A DNA stretch of 64,000 bases from Stutzerimonas stutzeri. GTDB lineage: Bacteria; Pseudomonadota; Gammaproteobacteria; Pseudomonadales; Pseudomonadaceae. This document shows positions 9,895 to 18,708 of the stretch, piece by piece. The position numbers and the translations under genes are program-made. The first letter of the stretch is position 1. Each line of letters begins with the position of its first letter. The stretch is taken from assembly GCF_038561965.1 (NCBI RefSeq), contig NZ_CP139348.1:1798001-1862000 (forward strand), read 5' to 3'. The notes beneath the pieces are model-generated. The model was given only the letters and a program-made list of their open reading frames with translations, made no database searches and was not told the DNA's origin.

Positions 9895-10554
9895 GTGCAC
9901 GAAGACTTCTGGCAGGAACGTTGGGCTCGCAACGAAATTGGTTTTCATCTTGACGATGTGCATCCGGGATTGCGCCGCCACTGGCCTCGATTGGCTCTGC
10001 CGAGCGGCGCGACGGTGTTGGTGCCGCTATGCGGCAAGAGTCTGGATCTGGCATGGCTCGCCGGGCAGGGCTTCAAGGTCATGGGTGTCGAACTGAGTCA
10101 GAAGGCCGTAGAGGCGTTCTTCGTCGAGCATCAACTCGAAGCCGAGATTTCTCAGGAAGGGCCGTACCGCATTTATCGCGCCGGCATGCTGGAGATTCGT
10201 TGTGGCGACTTCTTCGCGCTCCGTGCGGACGATGTAGCTGACTGCCGGGGCGTCTACGACCGAGCTGCGCTGATCGCTCTGCCGCCGGCGATGCGTGAGC
10301 GCTATGCGACGTTGCTGACGGCCATCCTGCCGGTTGGCTGCCAGCAATTGCTGGTCACGCTAGATTATGACCAGGCGGAAATGGACGGCCCGCCGTTTGC
10401 CGTTAGCTCCAGCGAAGTGCGTGATCTGTACGCCGCTGGATGGGATCTGGAGTTGCTGGAGGCCAAGGAGGTGCTGGAGCGCAACCCGCGCATGCGAGAA
10501 CGCGGGTTGCGGCGCCTCGAAGAGCAATTCCATCGCCTGATACGCCGGGCTTGA
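9895..10554 (+). CDS. tpm: Thiopurine S-methyltransferase
   Basis: A 219-residue SAM-dependent methyltransferase of the TPMT family. Bacterial Tpm methylates thiopurines and also selenium and tellurium oxyanions or their products, giving resistance. Family signatures are the N-terminal DFWQERWARNEIGFH, the SAM-binding VLVPLCGKSLDLAWLAGQG (about residues 40-60) and VYDRAALIALPP (about residues 120-131). The GTG start has a strong AAGGAG at 9881-9886. It is a single-gene unit, convergent with the DUF2959 gene 31 bases away. Confidence 0.95.
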   Translation: MHEDFWQERWARNEIGFHLDDVHPGLRRHWPRLALPSGATVLVPLCGKSLDLAWLAGQGFKVMGVELSQKAVEAFFVEHQLEAEISQEGPYRIYRAGMLEIRCGDFFALRADDVADCRGVYDRAALIALPPAMRERYATLLTAILPVGCQQLLVTLDYDQAEMDGPPFAVSSSEVRDLYAAGWDLELLEAKEVLERNPRMRERGLRRLEEQFHRLIRRA

Positions 10555-10585
10555 CCGTCGACCTCAACGTCGGGCCCAGGGGTGG

Positions 10586-11230
10586 TCAGCTTTCTGCCTG
10601 CAGGCGACGAATGAAGGTATCAGCCTCGTCGATGGCGCGCTGCATGTCCGCCATCAACTGGTCGACGTTGCCTTGCAGCGTACGGTATTCGCCGTGCAAG
10701 GCGCTGATCGCGCGAGCGTTGAGGTTGTGCTTGAGAAACAGTACCTGATCCCGGAGCACGCTGAGCACCGGCTCGATGCGCTTCTCGGCGGCTTTCATGC
10801 GTTGAATCAACGTGCGGTATTCGGTACGGGTGCGGCTGAGTTCTTTCGCGCTGGCGGCCTTGAGGCTGGCGTTGCTGTACTGCTTGAGTTCGCTCTCCCA
10901 TTCCTTGAACAGCGCATCGGCGACATCCTCGACTGCCTCGATACGTGACCGGACATCCCTGGCGCTCGCTACGCTTGCCTCGTACTCACGGTTGAGCGCG
11001 TCGTAGCGTTTTTCCAGATCGCCGCCCTTGACCTCGACAACGCTGCGATAGCGCTCTAGGGCGTCCTTGAACTGCTGCTTGGCTTCCTGTTGCGAATCGC
11101 GGGCATCTTCCACGCGGGTGACGAGAATATCGCGCTTATGGATGCCAGCCTTCTCCATTGCGGAGTAATAGGCGCTCTGGCAGCCAGAAAGAGCGAGCAG
11201 CGCGCAGCAGGCGATTATGAAACGGCGCAT
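10586..11230 (-). CDS. DUF2959 family lipoprotein
   Basis: A 214-residue envelope protein of unknown function. A short signal peptide ends in the lipobox LSGC (Cys17). The mature part is charged and almost entirely helical, with heptad-like coiled-coil stretches (roughly residues 40-150) and no cysteines. The pattern, including YYSAMEKAGIHKRDILV just after the lipobox, matches the DUF2959 family of proteobacteria. It appears to be a single-gene unit between the tpm end and the htpX terminator. No substrate or partner can be inferred. Confidence 0.85.
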   Translation of the reverse strand: MRRFIIACCALLALSGCQSAYYSAMEKAGIHKRDILVTRVEDARDSQQEAKQQFKDALERYRSVVEVKGGDLEKRYDALNREYEASVASARDVRSRIEAVEDVADALFKEWESELKQYSNASLKAASAKELSRTRTEYRTLIQRMKAAEKRIEPVLSVLRDQVLFLKHNLNARAISALHGEYRTLQGNVDQLMADMQRAIDEADTFIRRLQAES

Positions 11231-11270
11231 GGCGATTCCTTGTATGCGGGTTGAGTCAGCATAGACAAAC

Positions 11271-11299
11271 GAAAAGGGCGACTTGCGTCGCCCTTTTTC
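11271..11299 (-). terminator. Terminator downstream of htpX
   Basis: Seven-base stem GGGCGAC / GTCGCCC with a TTGC loop, flanked by A and T runs on both sides. It lies just beyond the htpX stop on the minus strand. Confidence 0.85.
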
Positions 11300-11312
11300 T
11301 ATTCATACACGC

Positions 11313-12185
11313 TCAGCCGCGCTGGCGCAGGGCCTCGATGCGGTCTTCCAGCGAAGGGTGTGTCATGAACAGCCCGGCCATACCATGTTTCAGTGAGCCG
11401 TTGATGCCGAACGCCTTGAGCGTGTCGGGCATATGCACTGGCAGGCCCTGCTCGGCACGCAGGCGCTGCAGGGCACCGATCATGGCGCTGGTGCCAGCCA
11501 GCTGAGCACCGGCTTCGTCTGCGCGGTACTCGCGCTTACGCGAGAACCACATGACGATGATGCTGGCGAGTACACCCAGCACCAGTTCGGCAAAAATGGT
11601 TGCCACGAAGTAGCCGATTCCGTGGCCATCCTCATTTTTGAGAATGACCTTGTCGACGAAGTTGCCGAAAATGCGCGCGAAGAACATGACGAAGGTGTTC
11701 ACCACCCCCTGGATCAACGCCAGCGTGACCATGTCGCCATTGGCTACGTGGCCGATCTCGTGGGCCAGTACAGCGCGCACTTCATCTGGGGAAAAGCGCT
11801 CGAGCAGGCCTTGGCTCACGGCGACCAGCGCATCATTCCTGTTCCAGCCAGTGGCAAAGGCGTTGGCCTCGTACGCCGGGAAAATGCCGACTTCAGGCAT
11901 CTTGATGCCGGCTTCGCGCGACAGCTGCTCGACGGTTTGCAGCAACCACTGTTCATGGCGGGTACGCGGCTGGCTGATGATCTCCGTGCGGGTGCTCATC
12001 TTCGCCATCCATTTAGAGATGAACAGCGAAATCAGCGAGCCGGCAAAGCCGAACACTGCGCAGAACACCAGCAGGCTGCCGTAATTCTGGCCGGTGTAGC
12101 GATCAACCCCGAGTAGCTTCAGGGTGATGCTGGCGATGACCAAGACCGCAAGGTTGGTGGCCAGGAACAAGAAAATGCGCATCAT
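11313..12185 (-). CDS. htpX: Membrane zinc metalloprotease HtpX
   Basis: A 290-residue M48 peptidase embedded in the inner membrane. HtpX degrades misfolded membrane proteins along with FtsH. Two N-terminal hydrophobic helices (about 4-25 and 33-56) precede the catalytic HEIGH motif (142-146); a further membrane region lies near 155-215, and the third zinc ligand is in REYRADEAG (about 221-229). The length is standard. The Met-Met start allows either of two adjacent ATG codons. A short hypothetical gene lies upstream on the same strand, and a terminator follows. Confidence 0.96.
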   Translation of the reverse strand: MMRIFLFLATNLAVLVIASITLKLLGVDRYTGQNYGSLLVFCAVFGFAGSLISLFISKWMAKMSTRTEIISQPRTRHEQWLLQTVEQLSREAGIKMPEVGIFPAYEANAFATGWNRNDALVAVSQGLLERFSPDEVRAVLAHEIGHVANGDMVTLALIQGVVNTFVMFFARIFGNFVDKVILKNEDGHGIGYFVATIFAELVLGVLASIIVMWFSRKREYRADEAGAQLAGTSAMIGALQRLRAEQGLPVHMPDTLKAFGINGSLKHGMAGLFMTHPSLEDRIEALRQRG

Positions 12186-12272
12186 GTTGCGGCAGACTCC
12201 GGGTAGGAATTGAAGAACGATAGGCTATATAAGGCCCGCCCTTGAGCTATTCAACCGAGCGACTATTTCAAG

Positions 12273-12743
12273 CTATGTCGCCCGTCCGGCAAGGCTGGGA
12301 TGTAGCGGCGAGCCGGACTCGTTTTCAAACAGCAAACGGGCAAGCCGGGCGATGCGCTCGCTGTGTCCTTCCTTGATGGCGGTGCGAAGTTGGTGGGCGA
12401 GACTGGCTTGAATGCGCAGTACGCTGGGCGGCAGGTCTGAATCGCCGGCAATGTGTCCGGGCACCGCGCGCGTCAGGCGCACAAAGCCCTTTTCCGTGAG
12501 TACCGCCTGGTCCAGAGCCTGAAACTGAATAGTGCTGTCGAAGCGTATATAGCCTTCTTCGGCAAGCCAGAGTAGGGCGCCCAGGCAGCTCTGGTGGCGC
12601 TTGGAGGGAAGACCGAATTCGTCTGGATCTTCCCGCCCGATCAGGTCTTCGACATACAGCGCAACCTTGCGCGGGAAAGCCTGATAAAGCACTAGCAGGC
12701 CGCCCGCTGCATCCTTGTAGAAGTCGTCGATCTGCAGGTCCAT
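12273..12743 (-). CDS. Conserved hypothetical protein between alaA and htpX
   Basis: A 156-residue soluble protein with no signal peptide or membrane segment. I recognise it only as the conserved pseudomonad protein encoded next to alaA and htpX. The N-terminal half (DFYKDAAGGLLVLYQAFPRK) has a winged-helix-like mix of helices and strands, including a LLWLAEEGYIRFD segment like a wing. The C-terminal third is helical and charged. It starts four bases after the alaA stop, so the two are very probably cotranscribed. Function unknown. Confidence 0.8.
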   Translation of the reverse strand: MDLQIDDFYKDAAGGLLVLYQAFPRKVALYVEDLIGREDPDEFGLPSKRHQSCLGALLWLAEEGYIRFDSTIQFQALDQAVLTEKGFVRLTRAVPGHIAGDSDLPPSVLRIQASLAHQLRTAIKEGHSERIARLARLLFENESGSPLHPSLAGRAT

Positions 12744-12747
12744 CGGG

Positions 12748-13959
12748 CTACTGCTGATAGGTCTTGAGGAAGTTGCCGATGCGGCCGATGGCCTGCTCCA
12801 GATCGTCTACTCGGGGCAGGGTGACCACGCGGAAGTGATCCGGCCACGGCCAGTTGAACGCGGTGCCCTGGACGATCAGCAGTTTCTCGGAAAGCAGCAG
12901 GTCGAGTACGAATTTCTCATCGTTATGGATCGGGCAGATCTTTGGATCGATCCGGGGAAACGCATAAAGCGCGCCCATGGGCTTGACGCAACTGATGCCC
13001 GGAATGTCGTTGAGCAATTCCCAGGTGCGGTTGCGCTGTTCGAGCAGCCGGCCTTGCGGCAGAACCAGATCGTTGATGCTCTGATAGCCTCCGAGCGCGG
13101 TCTGGATGGCGTGCTGCGAAGGCACGTTGGCGCACAGGCGCATGTTGGCAAGGATATCCAGGCCTTCGATGTAGCTCTGTGCCTTGTGCTTCGGTCCGGA
13201 GATCGCTACCCAGCCTGAACGGAAGCCCGCGACGCGATAAGACTTCGATAGCCCGTTGAAGGTCAGGCAGAGCACGTCCGGGGCCAGGGATGCTGTGCAG
13301 ATGTGTACCGCGTCGTCGTAGAGAATCTTGTCGTAGATCTCGTCGGAAAACAGCACCAGCTTGTGCTGGCGCGCCAGCTCGACCATGCCTTCCAGAACTT
13401 CCTTCGGATAGACCGCGCCAGTAGGGTTGTTCGGGTTGATCAGCACCAGTGCTTTGGTGTTTGGTGTGATCTTGGCCTTGATGTCTGCCAGATCCGGCCA
13501 CCAGTTGGCCTGCTCGTCGCAGAGATAGTGCACTGGCTTGCCGCCGGCCAGGCTGACCGCAGCGGTCCAAAGTGGGTAGTCCGGTGCAGGAATCAGTACT
13601 TCGTCACCATTGTTCAGCAGGGCCTGCATGGACATCACGATGAGCTCGGACACGCCGTTGCCGAGGTAGATGTCTTCGATACCGACGCCTTCCACCTGCT
13701 TCTGCTGGTAGTACTGCATGATCGCCTTGCGGGCGCTGAACAGGCCTTTCGAGTCGCTGTAGCCCTGGGCTGTGGGCAGGTTGCGGATCACATCCTGAAG
13801 GATCTCCTCCGGTGCTTCGAAACCGAACGGCGCCGGGTTGCCGATATTCAGCTTGAGGATGCGATGGCCTTCCTCCTCCAGGCGTTTGGCGTGCTTGAGC
13901 ACGGGCCCACGGATGTCGTAACAGACATTGGCGAGCTTGTTCGATTTGCTGACCTGCAT
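12748..13959 (-). CDS. alaA: Alanine/glutamate-pyruvate aminotransferase (AlaA-type)
   Basis: A 403-residue class I PLP-dependent aminotransferase of the AlaA subgroup, which makes alanine from pyruvate and glutamate. Visible motifs are the substrate-binding NIGNPAPFGF (about 38-47), NPNNPTG (175-181), the PLP-contacting SDEIYDK (205-211) and the Schiff-base lysine Lys239 in LSKSYR. The length equals E. coli AlaA. It is the first gene of a pair with the hypothetical protein downstream. The assignment to AlaA rather than another aspartate-family aminotransferase rests on the N-terminal SNKLANVCYDIRGPV. Confidence 0.9.
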   Translation of the reverse strand: MQVSKSNKLANVCYDIRGPVLKHAKRLEEEGHRILKLNIGNPAPFGFEAPEEILQDVIRNLPTAQGYSDSKGLFSARKAIMQYYQQKQVEGVGIEDIYLGNGVSELIVMSMQALLNNGDEVLIPAPDYPLWTAAVSLAGGKPVHYLCDEQANWWPDLADIKAKITPNTKALVLINPNNPTGAVYPKEVLEGMVELARQHKLVLFSDEIYDKILYDDAVHICTASLAPDVLCLTFNGLSKSYRVAGFRSGWVAISGPKHKAQSYIEGLDILANMRLCANVPSQHAIQTALGGYQSINDLVLPQGRLLEQRNRTWELLNDIPGISCVKPMGALYAFPRIDPKICPIHNDEKFVLDLLLSEKLLIVQGTAFNWPWPDHFRVVTLPRVDDLEQAIGRIGNFLKTYQQ

Positions 13960-14279
13960 GATCCTGAGTGTCCCGAAGTGAAAACGTGCCAGTTCCGGAA
14001 ATGGCTGGCCACGCTTGGCATGAACCCGGGCGCCTTGGCAGTCGGAAACCCCGCTGCCAGACTAGGCGTCGAAGAGGGACGCATGATACGTGCGCCCCGG
14101 GCAGTGGAAAAGGTACAGATCGGCCCTTTTTTATATAGGGTCTGTTCGTGCCTGGTTTGCACCGAGGGCGCATGGCGAATCGCGTTACGCGGTATCGCTT
14201 GGCTTCTCAGGAATGCCAACTACCTGCGTTGCGCAGCAAGGCGGCTCGACGAACCGCAACAGACCGGAGGAGTGTAACG

Positions 14280-14678
14280 ATGGATAAGCTGGAAAAACCG
14301 CTTGATGTCTGGCGCGAGGAGCTCTCAGACGAGCAGTTCCAGATCTGCCGGCTGGGTGCCACTGAGCGACCCTTCACAGGCAAGTACAACGATACCAATA
14401 CGCCTGGCATCTACCATTGCGCCTGCTGTGACGAGCCGCTTTTCGATGCTGATGCCAAGTTCGATTCCGGCTGTGGCTGGCCCAGCTACTTCCAGCCGGT
14501 CAGTGATACGGCCATCGCCAGCCTGGATGATTTCAGCCATGGCATGCACCGGATAGAGGTCAGGTGCGCGCGCTGCGATGCTCATCTTGGCCATGTATTT
14601 CCTGATGGGCCAAAGCCATCCGGCTTGCGCTACTGCATCAATTCCGCCTCTCTCAATCTGAAACCGAGCGAGGCTTGA
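14280..14678 (+). CDS. msrB: Peptide-methionine (R)-S-oxide reductase MsrB
   Basis: A 132-residue repair enzyme that reduces methionine-R-sulfoxide. The zinc site is intact (Cys47, Cys50, Cys96, Cys99), and the catalytic cysteine is Cys119 in GLRYCINSASL. The SGCGWPSY motif (63-70) is also present. The ATG at 14280 follows a GGAGG, and the protein begins at the usual MsrB N-terminus. It lies 27 bases before a glutathione peroxidase gene, forming a small oxidative-stress unit, an arrangement also found in other pseudomonads. Confidence 0.97.
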   Translation: MDKLEKPLDVWREELSDEQFQICRLGATERPFTGKYNDTNTPGIYHCACCDEPLFDADAKFDSGCGWPSYFQPVSDTAIASLDDFSHGMHRIEVRCARCDAHLGHVFPDGPKPSGLRYCINSASLNLKPSEA

Positions 14679-14705
14679 TGCCTGCCCGGTCCCAAGGAGC
14701 CTTGC

Positions 14706-15188
14706 ATGCACGATTCAATGCTAGACATCCCCTGCGTCACCATTGAAGGCGCGGCGAAGACGCTTGCCGATTTCGATGCCAAGGTACTGCTGGTGGTCAA
14801 CACGGCCAGTCAGTGCGGTTTTACTCCTCAATACAAAGGGCTGGAGGAGCTGTGGCAGCGTTACGGTGAGCGCGGGCTGGTGGTGCTCGGGTTTCCGTGT
14901 AATCAGTTCGGGAAACAAGAACCTGACGGAGACCAGGAAATTGCTGCGTTCTGCGAGCGGCGCTTTGGTGTTTCCTTTCCATTGTTCGCAAAAATTGAAG
15001 TCAACGGTGGCGACGCTCATCCGCTGTTCATCGAGCTGAAGAAACGTGCGCCTGGCCTGCTGGGCAGCAAGGCGATCAAATGGAATTTCACAAAATTTCT
15101 CATTACCGATCAGGGGCGAACTGTCACTCGTTACTCGTCGCGGACCACGCCGCAGGCGTTGGCAGAGGACATCGAAGCCCTACTCTGA
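14706..15188 (+). CDS. gpx: Glutathione peroxidase
   Basis: A 160-residue peroxidase with cysteine rather than selenocysteine at the active site. The peroxidatic residue is Cys37 (NTASQCGFT), with partners Gln71 (GKQEP) and Trp126/Asn127 (KWNFTKF); Cys83 is the likely resolving cysteine, suggesting thioredoxin-linked turnover despite the family name. It probably reduces organic hydroperoxides in the cytoplasm. The ATG at 14706 follows AAGGAG (14694-14699). It lies after msrB and probably shares its transcript, ending at a GC-rich hairpin. Confidence 0.95.
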   Translation: MHDSMLDIPCVTIEGAAKTLADFDAKVLLVVNTASQCGFTPQYKGLEELWQRYGERGLVVLGFPCNQFGKQEPDGDQEIAAFCERRFGVSFPLFAKIEVNGGDAHPLFIELKKRAPGLLGSKAIKWNFTKFLITDQGRTVTRYSSRTTPQALAEDIEALL

Positions 15189-15236
15189 TGCCTCGAGAAG
15201 CCGGGGCTTTGCTACAAACATGATCGCTTGTTGTGC

Positions 15237-15260
15237 GGCCCGGCCCGACCGGGCCTTCTC
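15237..15260 (+). terminator. GC-rich hairpin after gpx
   Basis: Perfect GGCCCGG / CCGGGCC arms with a five-base loop, followed by a short pyrimidine tract that is weak in T. It may terminate msrB-gpx or be a stable leader structure for the next gene. Confidence 0.5.
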
Positions 15261-15272
15261 ATATCTGGAGCC

Positions 15273-16166
15273 ATGATGGATGTTGAACTAAAAGCCTTCC
15301 TGCAACGCGCCGAAGGCCTGTTGGCGCGTATCGAGCCGTTGCTGCCGGCGCAGCCGCCATGCATCGATTGGGACCGTACCTTGGCGGCACGCTGGCAGCG
15401 TGACACCCGTAGTGGCTACCTGGCGCCGTTGCAGGTCAGTCTGGACATGACGTTGGACGACCTGATTGGTATTGATCGCCAGCGCGATCTGCTCGCAGCG
15501 AATACCCGCCAGTTCGTCGATGGGCTACCAGCCAATCATGTGTTGCTCTGGGGCGCCCGTGGCACCGGTAAGTCGTCACTGATCCGCGCTTTGCTGGCCG
15601 CGTACGCCGGGCGCGGGCTGCGGCTGATCGAAATCGAACGCGATCATCTGGCGGATTTGCCGCGCGTCGTCGAGCAGCTCGCAGGGCTGCAGCAGGCGTT
15701 CGTCCTGTTCTGTGACGACTTGTCGTTCGAGGCGGGTGAGGGTGACTATCGGGTGCTAAAGAGTGTTCTAGACGGATCACTGGAGCGCGCGCCTGAGAAC
15801 GTACTGTTGTACGCCACCTCCAATCGCCGGCATCTGGTCCCTGAGCGTCAGAGTGATAACGAAAACTGGCAGATGGTCGATGGTGAGCTGCATCCGAACG
15901 AGGCCGTGGAAGACAAGATTGCGTTGTCTGATCGCTTCGGACTGTGGCTGTCGTTCTACCCGTTTTCTCAGCAGCACTACCTCAGCGTAGTGCGTCACTG
16001 GATCGATTCGCTGGCTGGCAGCGCGCAATTACAGTGGGCTTGGGACGAATCGTTGGAAAAGGATGCGATTCGCTGGGCCACTGGACGGGGCAATCGTAAC
16101 GGCCGTTGTGCCTATCAGTACGCGCGTCAGTGGGTGGGCACGCGCTTGCTGGAAGCGCGGGGCTGA
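15273..16166 (+). CDS. DUF815 family AAA+ ATP-binding protein
   Basis: A 297-residue predicted ATPase. A helical N-terminus leads to a P-loop GARGTGKS (94-101), a Walker B-like FVLFCDDLSF (about 144-153) and a sensor-like YATSNRRHLVP (about 176-186). These match the DUF815 family, related to bacterial AAA+ loaders; its biological role is not established. Two adjacent in-frame ATGs exist (15273, 15276) behind a GGAG; the first is used. It is separated from gpx by a hairpin and looks monocistronic. Cytoplasmic, with no membrane helices. Confidence 0.9.
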   Translation: MMDVELKAFLQRAEGLLARIEPLLPAQPPCIDWDRTLAARWQRDTRSGYLAPLQVSLDMTLDDLIGIDRQRDLLAANTRQFVDGLPANHVLLWGARGTGKSSLIRALLAAYAGRGLRLIEIERDHLADLPRVVEQLAGLQQAFVLFCDDLSFEAGEGDYRVLKSVLDGSLERAPENVLLYATSNRRHLVPERQSDNENWQMVDGELHPNEAVEDKIALSDRFGLWLSFYPFSQQHYLSVVRHWIDSLAGSAQLQWAWDESLEKDAIRWATGRGNRNGRCAYQYARQWVGTRLLEARG

Positions 16167-16245
16167 ACGCAGCGCCCGGGACAGCTGGCCAATGCTGCCC
16201 GCTGCTTTTTGCAGCAGCGGGCCGTGCGCAGCGTTCCGGCGCAAG

Positions 16246-16923
16246 TCAGACGGTAGTGGCCTTACCCATCTCTTTTAGCTTGGCATTCATGCGTTGCTCA
16301 TCTGGCAGCAGGCTTGCGACCGAAGGCAGCGACAATATGCGCGCGTGGTGCGCGGCCAGGCCCGGCCAGCGTTGAGCGTCGAGCTGTTCACCGCCGTGCG
16401 CCAGGTTGATCAGCTGACAGGCAATAGCGATGTCGGCCATCGATAGACGGTCGCCTACAAAGAACGCCTGCTGGCCGAGCTGTTGCTCCAGGTAGTCGAA
16501 GTGCGGCGGTAGCTTTTGCTGCAACGTAGCCTGCACGGCTTCTTCGTTACAGGGGTGGCCGGATGTCGGCTTGAGGATGCGATTACGGAACACGGTGAAG
16601 GTGGTCAGTGGCGCCAATTCGTAGTCCGCGTATTTTTCCAGCCAGCGTACGCGTCCGCGTTCCTGAGCGTTCTCGCCATAGAGGCCAGCCGTTTCGGGAT
16701 AGGCCTCCTCCAGGTACTGACAGATCACGCTGGAGTCAGCAAGGGTGCAATCGCCGTCCTTGAGTGCCGGGATACGACCGAGGGGATTGATTTCCAGATA
16801 CCACTGCGGCGGCGTGAAGGGCATTACCGTTTCGAGCTGATAGTCGAGCCGCTTTTCCTGAAGGCATAGGCGAACCTTGCGCACGAAAGGGGAGAGGGGG
16901 ACGCCATAAACGGTTAAAGACAT
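16246..16923 (-). CDS. Glutathione S-transferase
   Basis: A 225-residue cytosolic GST. The thioredoxin-like N-terminal domain (MSLTVYGVPLSPFVRKVR) carries the Ser/Pro region typical of the glutathione site, cis-Pro in LGRIPAL and the Asp-Ser pair in LADSSVICQYL. The all-helical C-terminal domain has the capping GDRLSMADIAIA (about 155-166). The ATG at 16923 is chosen because GGAG lies seven bases upstream; an earlier in-frame Met would add 18 residues not seen in the family. The substrate is unknown. Confidence 0.93.
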   Translation of the reverse strand: MSLTVYGVPLSPFVRKVRLCLQEKRLDYQLETVMPFTPPQWYLEINPLGRIPALKDGDCTLADSSVICQYLEEAYPETAGLYGENAQERGRVRWLEKYADYELAPLTTFTVFRNRILKPTSGHPCNEEAVQATLQQKLPPHFDYLEQQLGQQAFFVGDRLSMADIAIACQLINLAHGGEQLDAQRWPGLAAHHARILSLPSVASLLPDEQRMNAKLKEMGKATTV

Positions 16924-16988
16924 CGTCGTGCTCCGCAGCGATTCGGTTGGTCTCGTGCCGCCCGATGGGCGCGCCATCGGGCGAGTTG

Positions 16989-17756
16989 TCAGTACACGTT
17001 GTTCTTCTTCCAGAGATCATCATCGTCGAAAGCCTTCATGCCTTCGGTCAATTCGCTCGGCTCGTCTGCCTTGGGCAGCTCGGTTTTGAGAACCAACGCG
17101 TTCGAATGCTCCAGCAAGGCCTCAAGCTGTTTCAACTGGGCTTGGTAGGGAGCCTGCGCAGATTGACGGCGAATATGTTGAATGCCTCGCTCGAACGCCA
17201 GGCGAGCACGTTGTGGCTGGTTCTGTTGTAGCGCGAGCTTGCCCAGACCGGTGAAGAACTCGATATGCAGAATAGCCAGCATGCGCTGGATGTCCTGCAC
17301 CCAGCGTTTGGCCTCGGCTTGTCCAAGCATGCCTTCCTTGGTGGCGCGGACGATTTGCGCGTGAAGATCTTCCAGCATGAAGCGGCTTTCCTTGGCTTGA
17401 GCCTCCGTGAGGATCTGCCGTGGCGGATTGCGCACCTCGATGGCCTCGCCCTTGGCTACATCGGCGCGCAAGCTTTGAATGCGCGAGGCCAGCTTGTCAT
17501 TGCCCTTGTCCAACGGTTGGAGACGCTCGCTCAACGACAGCTCTAGACGGGTAAGCAGGAGCTTGAGCGCTGGCGTCACCATCTGGCCGGGCAGGCCGTC
17601 GGACAATTTAGCGCAACGGTTGCAACGGTCCGTGAGGTCCGCGCGTTTGCGGGCTTTTTCCAGGTTGCCTTTTTCGACGATCTGGATGGTATAGACGATG
17701 CCGACCAGCAGAAACACACCGGCCAGGATCAATCCCGTGATCATTAGTGGAGACAC
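16989..17756 (-). CDS. Conserved membrane-anchored hypothetical protein
   Basis: About 255 residues. One N-terminal transmembrane helix (MITGLILAGVFLLVGIVYTI) is followed by a soluble, strongly helical domain with a CNRCAK pair near residue 45 and repeated charged helices that could form a coiled coil or TPR-like fold. I know no function; it resembles conserved Pseudomonas hypotheticals at this location. The GTG at 17756 is preferred because GAGGTG lies a few bases upstream; an ATG 12 bases further in would also fit. It is transcribed divergently from the tRNA pair. Confidence 0.75.
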   Translation of the reverse strand: MSPLMITGLILAGVFLLVGIVYTIQIVEKGNLEKARKRADLTDRCNRCAKLSDGLPGQMVTPALKLLLTRLELSLSERLQPLDKGNDKLASRIQSLRADVAKGEAIEVRNPPRQILTEAQAKESRFMLEDLHAQIVRATKEGMLGQAEAKRWVQDIQRMLAILHIEFFTGLGKLALQQNQPQRARLAFERGIQHIRRQSAQAPYQAQLKQLEALLEHSNALVLKTELPKADEPSELTEGMKAFDDDDLWKKNNVY

Positions 17757-17870
17757 TTGACTGCACCTCTCGAGCCGCTGGCTTTTCGTTCGAGTGTAGT
17801 GGCTTGGTGATGTGGCCGATAGCTTTGCATGCTGATCGGCCATGCCTGGTAAATTTTTTTAAAACTATGC

Positions 17871-17899
17871 TTGACGGCTCTCAAACCCCTCCATAGAAT
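17871..17899 (+). promoter_or_regulatory. Promoter of the tRNA-Glu/tRNA-Gly unit
   Basis: TTGACG (17871-17876) and TAGAAT (17894-17899) with exactly 17 bases between, followed by a GC-rich discriminator (GCGCGCC) of the kind seen at stringently controlled stable-RNA promoters. Confidence 0.85.
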
Positions 17900-17971
17900 G
17901 CGCGCCACTTGCAGCGTGAAGCACCAAACAGAGCGTTGCAAGCCGGAAGTAAGATGTAGTTTCCGGGCAGC

Positions 17972-18047
17972 GTCCCCTTCGTCTAGTGGCCTAGGACACC
18001 GCCCTTTCACGGCGGTAACAGGGGTTCGAGTCCCCTAGGGGACGCCA
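17972..18047 (+). tRNA. tRNA-Glu (anticodon TTC)
   Basis: A 76-base cloverleaf. The acceptor GTCCCCT pairs with AGGGGAC followed by G and an encoded CCA. The anticodon stem CCGCC/GGCGG encloses CTTTCAC, giving anticodon TTC. The T arm has GGTTCGAGTCC. It is the first gene of the tRNA pair. Confidence 0.98.
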
Positions 18048-18063
18048 TTTTTGTTGTAGATAC

Positions 18064-18139
<76 letters not shown>

Positions 18140-18178
18140 AATTTTCTTCAAGTACTTCCTGAAAGGACTTGAGGATTG

Positions 18179-18206
18179 AAAAAGCGACCTTAGGGTCGCT
18201 TTTTTC
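18179..18206 (+). terminator. Terminator of the tRNA pair
   Basis: Stem AAGCGACC / GGTCGCTT with a four-base loop followed by a T run, 40 bases after tRNA-Gly. Confidence 0.9.
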
Positions 18207-18354
18207 GTTTCTGGATCAGGCTTTTCCAGCCGATATTTGCAGGCGCGTCCCGCGTTGATCAACCACCAATGATGTGGCAGTACTGCCGGGGCCGCGATCA
18301 CCGCGCGACACCTCGAGTAGTTGACGCTGATCGGTGTCCGCGCGCGGTGTACCT

Positions 18355-18645
18355 TCAGGTGTACTTGGTGAAGATGCTACGTACACGCGCCAGTGTCTCG
18401 CCCGTGTCCTGGGATTGATCGTGCAGCGCCTCCTCGATCAGGCAGGTCAGCATCAACCGATAAGCCTTGTCCAGCGCGCTGCGCGCAGCGGAAAACTGCT
18501 GGGCGATGGCTTCGCAATCCTCTCCACGTTTGATCATTGCCTGGATGCCCCGCACCTGTCCCTCGACCCTCGCGAGCCGTTTCAGCATCGCCTGCTGCTG
18601 CGCCTGCAGGTCTGCGGATTCGGCAGGAGTAGTCTGGTCGTTCAT
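18355..18645 (-). CDS. CsoR/RcnR-family metal- or persulfide-sensing repressor
   Basis: A 96-residue all-helical DUF156 repressor (MLKRLARVEGQVRGIQAMI at about 20-38). Members bind metals or, as in CstR, sense persulfides through a cysteine pair. Cys44 aligns with the first conserved cysteine. The His that follows 25 residues later in CsoR and FrmR is Leu69 here, and the second cysteine is Cys68, shifted one residue from it. A canonical Cys-His-Cys copper site is therefore absent. It is transcribed divergently from the BigR-like regulator, next to sulfur genes, so persulfide sensing is plausible but inferred. Confidence 0.9.
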   Translation of the reverse strand: MNDQTTPAESADLQAQQQAMLKRLARVEGQVRGIQAMIKRGEDCEAIAQQFSAARSALDKAYRLMLTCLIEEALHDQSQDTGETLARVRSIFTKYT

Positions 18646-18708
18646 GCGGCCACCTCGAAACGTTGGAATGGTAGGTCTGCTGCGTTCCGGTTAGCGGAGT
18701 CGGCGACT

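Noticed and set aside
16505..16515. Another ops-like GGCGGTAGCTT
   Set aside because: It lies inside the GST coding region, far from any polysaccharide genes; treated as chance, and used to lower confidence in the ops call at 42940.
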